DNA from: Desulfobulbus oligotrophicus
Lineage (GTDB): Bacteria; Desulfobacterota; Desulfobulbia; Desulfobulbales; Desulfobulbaceae
DNA length: 64,000 nt
Reading direction: 5' to 3'
Assembly: GCF_016446285.1 (NCBI RefSeq)
Contig: NZ_CP054140.1
Location: 1,841,501-1,905,500 of the forward strand
Positions 63,701 to 64,000 of the stretch are shown here, in pieces. The first letter of the stretch is position 1. Every line of letters starts with the position of its first letter. A model generated the notes under the pieces. That model did not search any database and had not been told where the DNA came from. It worked only from the letters and a program-made list of their open reading frames with translations. Position numbers and translations under genes: made by a program.

Positions 63701-64000
63701 ACCGACACCATCAGAGACAACCTGGGGTACAGTTTCTCCAGGCCGCAGATTGTCAAGTCCAATGCCACTGATGCCGGGTGGATTCTGGTGTTCGGCAACG
63801 GTTATGAGAGTGAAAATATGCGGGCCGTACTCTTTACGGTTGGTTTAAGCACCGACGGTAAAATCCAGTGGACCCGGACAATCGATACAGGTGCCGGTAG
63901 TAACAATGCAGGTTTAAAGCAGTGTAACGGCCTGGCATCTCCGGCCCTGATTCATCCACAGGGCGACCGTAAAAATGATTTTGCCTATGCCGGTGATCTG
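57800..64000 (+). CDS. pilY1: Giant PilY1-like tip adhesin (C-terminus outside window)
   Basis: The frame is open from ATG 57800 (AGAGG upstream) to the window end, 2067 residues, C-terminus missing. After a signal peptide (LLLTTALLFG then QQALA) come three Calx-beta domains (about 37-166, 167-282, 282-398; GTITDNDS and EGDETF motifs), an InlB-repeat-like unit (about 693-771), two MopE-type metal-binding motifs (772-873; DADGDGF, DCDDANPNIYPGAPEICGDG), a von Willebrand A domain with MIDAS DDSGS at about 905, a cysteine array (about 1665-1750) and the start of the PilY1 beta-propeller (IVGGNDGMLHVFDGETG). PilY1 proteins sit at the pilus tip and bind surfaces. Calx-beta and MopE parts are not in standard PilY1. 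Confidence 0.93.
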   Translation, partial: MNSLSNGTKTMKNALRMLLLTTALLFGLTGQQALAHDYTISANEPTVEEGGTLTFTVTVQDAVDPSLGVRDGDRVAVSYGVSGGTATGGIDFISVSGGILTFDDISPTTQSFTVTTSDDTTVEVDETVRVDFTVTPSNDGNFPTNPTCTTNWDGITTTVNGTITDNDSYRVTLFTASPQPVVEGNDVTLTVTLNQPVLAGHTVTFTTGTAPGSAESADYGSPSVPTLQFGPDEQTKTFTIPIIRDHLIEGDETFQATLTPTSDNVDENALTLSASVTIRSPDVEYTITFDTPSLAEPSGTPAAMVFSPTITPIPVGADIGETIDWTTSDGTATAGSDYEAASGTLTLTDAGVSGTVSVTINPDQEVEGDETFTIVPASSGTLPVSLVQFAGNTGTITDNDRSFRASWNSPGGAVTMTSPSEPITSGQAVVVPDAQDVVFTVKADHRIQEVKINGQDTLPDYVTPTISSDTEHTYTFTAATPQQTAPHTIEVVFAHQVETTASTGGSVTHTDSGQSVSNSGPVSVIANHGEDAVFTFAPGSGSCVTQVEVDSTAIGPFDGDSNRTGHTFPSVTADHALDVKFGSATITVLLGADDGADNTEGDQEVQQRGEWRAYVTDSNYTYATTAVPFKSGGRHGESFSVPGDTGSGCDTRYLVIEFIAVDGWRTPNRIELDLNEDFSDQQVTGLYDKDSYVLTIVSTNGSVVRDPLGVTAIGDQRYIYQEGEKVDLNAVADAGWFFHRWNGDIDGADPVDAFITVTMDRDRTVHAVFAMPCQDADGDGFTAASDGTCEASAQVDCDDANPNIYPGAPEICGDGIDQDCDGKDLVCGPEDQDKDGDGYTPRQGDCNDNDPKVHPGAYDDPNTAADEDCFDGPKVKGAEVTCVTASDVPANAAVKPAPPLIMYLIDDSGSMDWEFMTGDDNGLFHTPTTRGYVFSYNAIQRTYTSSSYQPLATKERKMWRSQYHGYNKIYFNPNVTYTPWPMWEKIVSVRAGETAYNPLATGATFPHTAYAAGYTHAHMDYPRFNSNMSGSNGSMHHPGGSGGNMSYDFKLDDEYFSVYAEGTHQVKVERHNQSTGESTYADAIGLSTKSSLSGSAIPDLIFDNSNSSLYSEQGVWWDTSRTDTVHGNSGRYTNGVGSAAYWDITVPATKNYYVYAWVNGDEGHDSKARYTVTRYNTSGVIQTNTNTFNQRGTARWVRVSDSLSFAANPVSPEKIKVPNAHYYTQDTNGNTYLVTIPGSTGSYSLRYYLFTDKNNNNTVDDGELKELVGDAIPGSIVPKRKDVLGNDITNPAQLAYMVRQDFADWFSFYRKRILTTKAAIGLSVEDMKGVELGLHTINRSSSKHLVLMETADGGDKLTYLTTVYNLRATGSTPLRRGLWEVGKYLQKGDDTKNGSEYSSLKTSDRQKQKKDSQCFSAEDSVFACTEAGGECQRAYVIAMTDGYDNITFTIPTAIGGNVDNNSTYNAYSIFQDKSFNTLADAAMYFYAADLDSGLADSVPAKGYDNNPRQHLVTYAVAFGVSGTWDPNRFPDCLSSCKTPGVDGCPRLDDLRKVDWTEYTSTSGSFTNACPEWRQFNPNSLTANQARYPVDDLYHAAVNSRGSFLNASDPQELVSAMQTIKDLIEDQTGTASSVSINANKVEEDTLLFQTTYDSSDWSGDTLAKCLDSSGLVASCSFVSCELGCSTAYTGCVAACPEGGGDCLTTCKENRATCMASCTGQTCAQSHATCLAGCTDSSCQVACNNANRVCEQHPPEVKWSAAQKLNSMSPASRQIITATEAGVGVAFQWDELTPLMKTQLKGKNQQADEYVLNYLRGDATYERRNDSSNFRNFRNRTGKLGDFISSEPYHYANKTLGIDWVIVGGNDGMLHVFDGETGVEVFAYAPQAVFENLHLLAQETYMDNHKFFVDGYVTVQDLGSRVILVGGLGKGGKGYFALDLTAAAAHKNDIETNAEDIVLWEYTPASFPSTDTIRDNLGYSFSRPQIVKSNATDAGWILVFGNGYESENMRAVLFTVGLSTDGKIQWTRTIDTGAGSNNAGLKQCNGLASPALIHPQGDRKNDFAYAGDL

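Overview
The window looks like a chromosomal segment of a Gram-negative sulfate-reducing bacterium, most likely of the Desulfobulbales (Desulfobacterota). This is inference from gene content: a cobaltochelatase with an export signal (known from sulfate reducers), B12 salvage genes under cobalamin riboswitches, a lone AmmeMemoRadiSam-type radical SAM protein, a Pqi lipid-transport operon, and a type IV pilus cluster with a sigma-54 promoter in front of the pilin gene. No rRNA, tRNA, CRISPR array, prophage or intact transposase was seen.

Region 1 (1-22,827, all minus strand) is an extracellular contractile injection system (eCIS) locus read from about 22.8 kb toward base 1. The order is DUF4255 protein, unknown 403-aa protein, two sheaths, two tubes, DUF5908 peptide, LysM baseplate protein, VgrG-like spike, PAAR tip, gp25-like protein, two large baseplate proteins (Afp11- and Afp12-like), a 1309-aa protein of unknown function, a tape-measure protein, and a cargo-type protein that leaves the window. 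That last protein joins a CHAP/NlpC-like cysteine peptidase domain to the DUF4157 domain typical of eCIS effectors. The AAA+ ATPase usual in such loci is not in the window.

Region 2 (23.2-31.5 kb): a fluoride channel gene and two small hypothetical genes on the minus strand, then a plus-strand B12 operon. A cobalamin riboswitch and an intrinsic terminator precede exbB-exbD-tonB (energised outer-membrane uptake), cbiZ (cobinamide salvage), a corrinoid adenosyltransferase, a nitrilase-like protein and an exported CbiK cobaltochelatase.

Region 3 (31.5-33.0 kb) is a mosaic of short hairpin repeats and broken GIY-YIG endonuclease fragments. Region 4 (33.0-36.6 kb, minus) is a pqiA-pqiA-pqiB-pqiC operon in which the usual double-domain PqiA is two genes.

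Region 5 (36.9-40.6 kb): a second cobalamin riboswitch with terminator, closely resembling the first but with no recognised B12 gene after it, then a small secreted protein, a flavodoxin/ferredoxin fusion, an unknown 120-aa protein and the radical SAM protein.

Region 6 (40.7-48.6 kb): glycan genes (GT2, two GT4, a flippase, a GT39-type membrane transferase), partly AT-rich, followed by two toxin-antitoxin modules (HepT/MntA and BrnT/BrnA). These lie between the intact GT39 gene and a roughly 90-bp degenerate copy of part of it.

Region 7 (48.7-64.0 kb) is concerned with pili: a VKOR-DsbA disulfide-forming fusion, a GT-C/TPR membrane protein, pilA with a sigma-54 promoter, a divergent two-component pair with an NtrC-type regulator, then pilV-pilW-pilX-pilY1. 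The PilY1 is very large and runs off the window. It carries Calx-beta domains, MopE-type metal-binding motifs, a von Willebrand A domain and a regular CX3C cysteine array.
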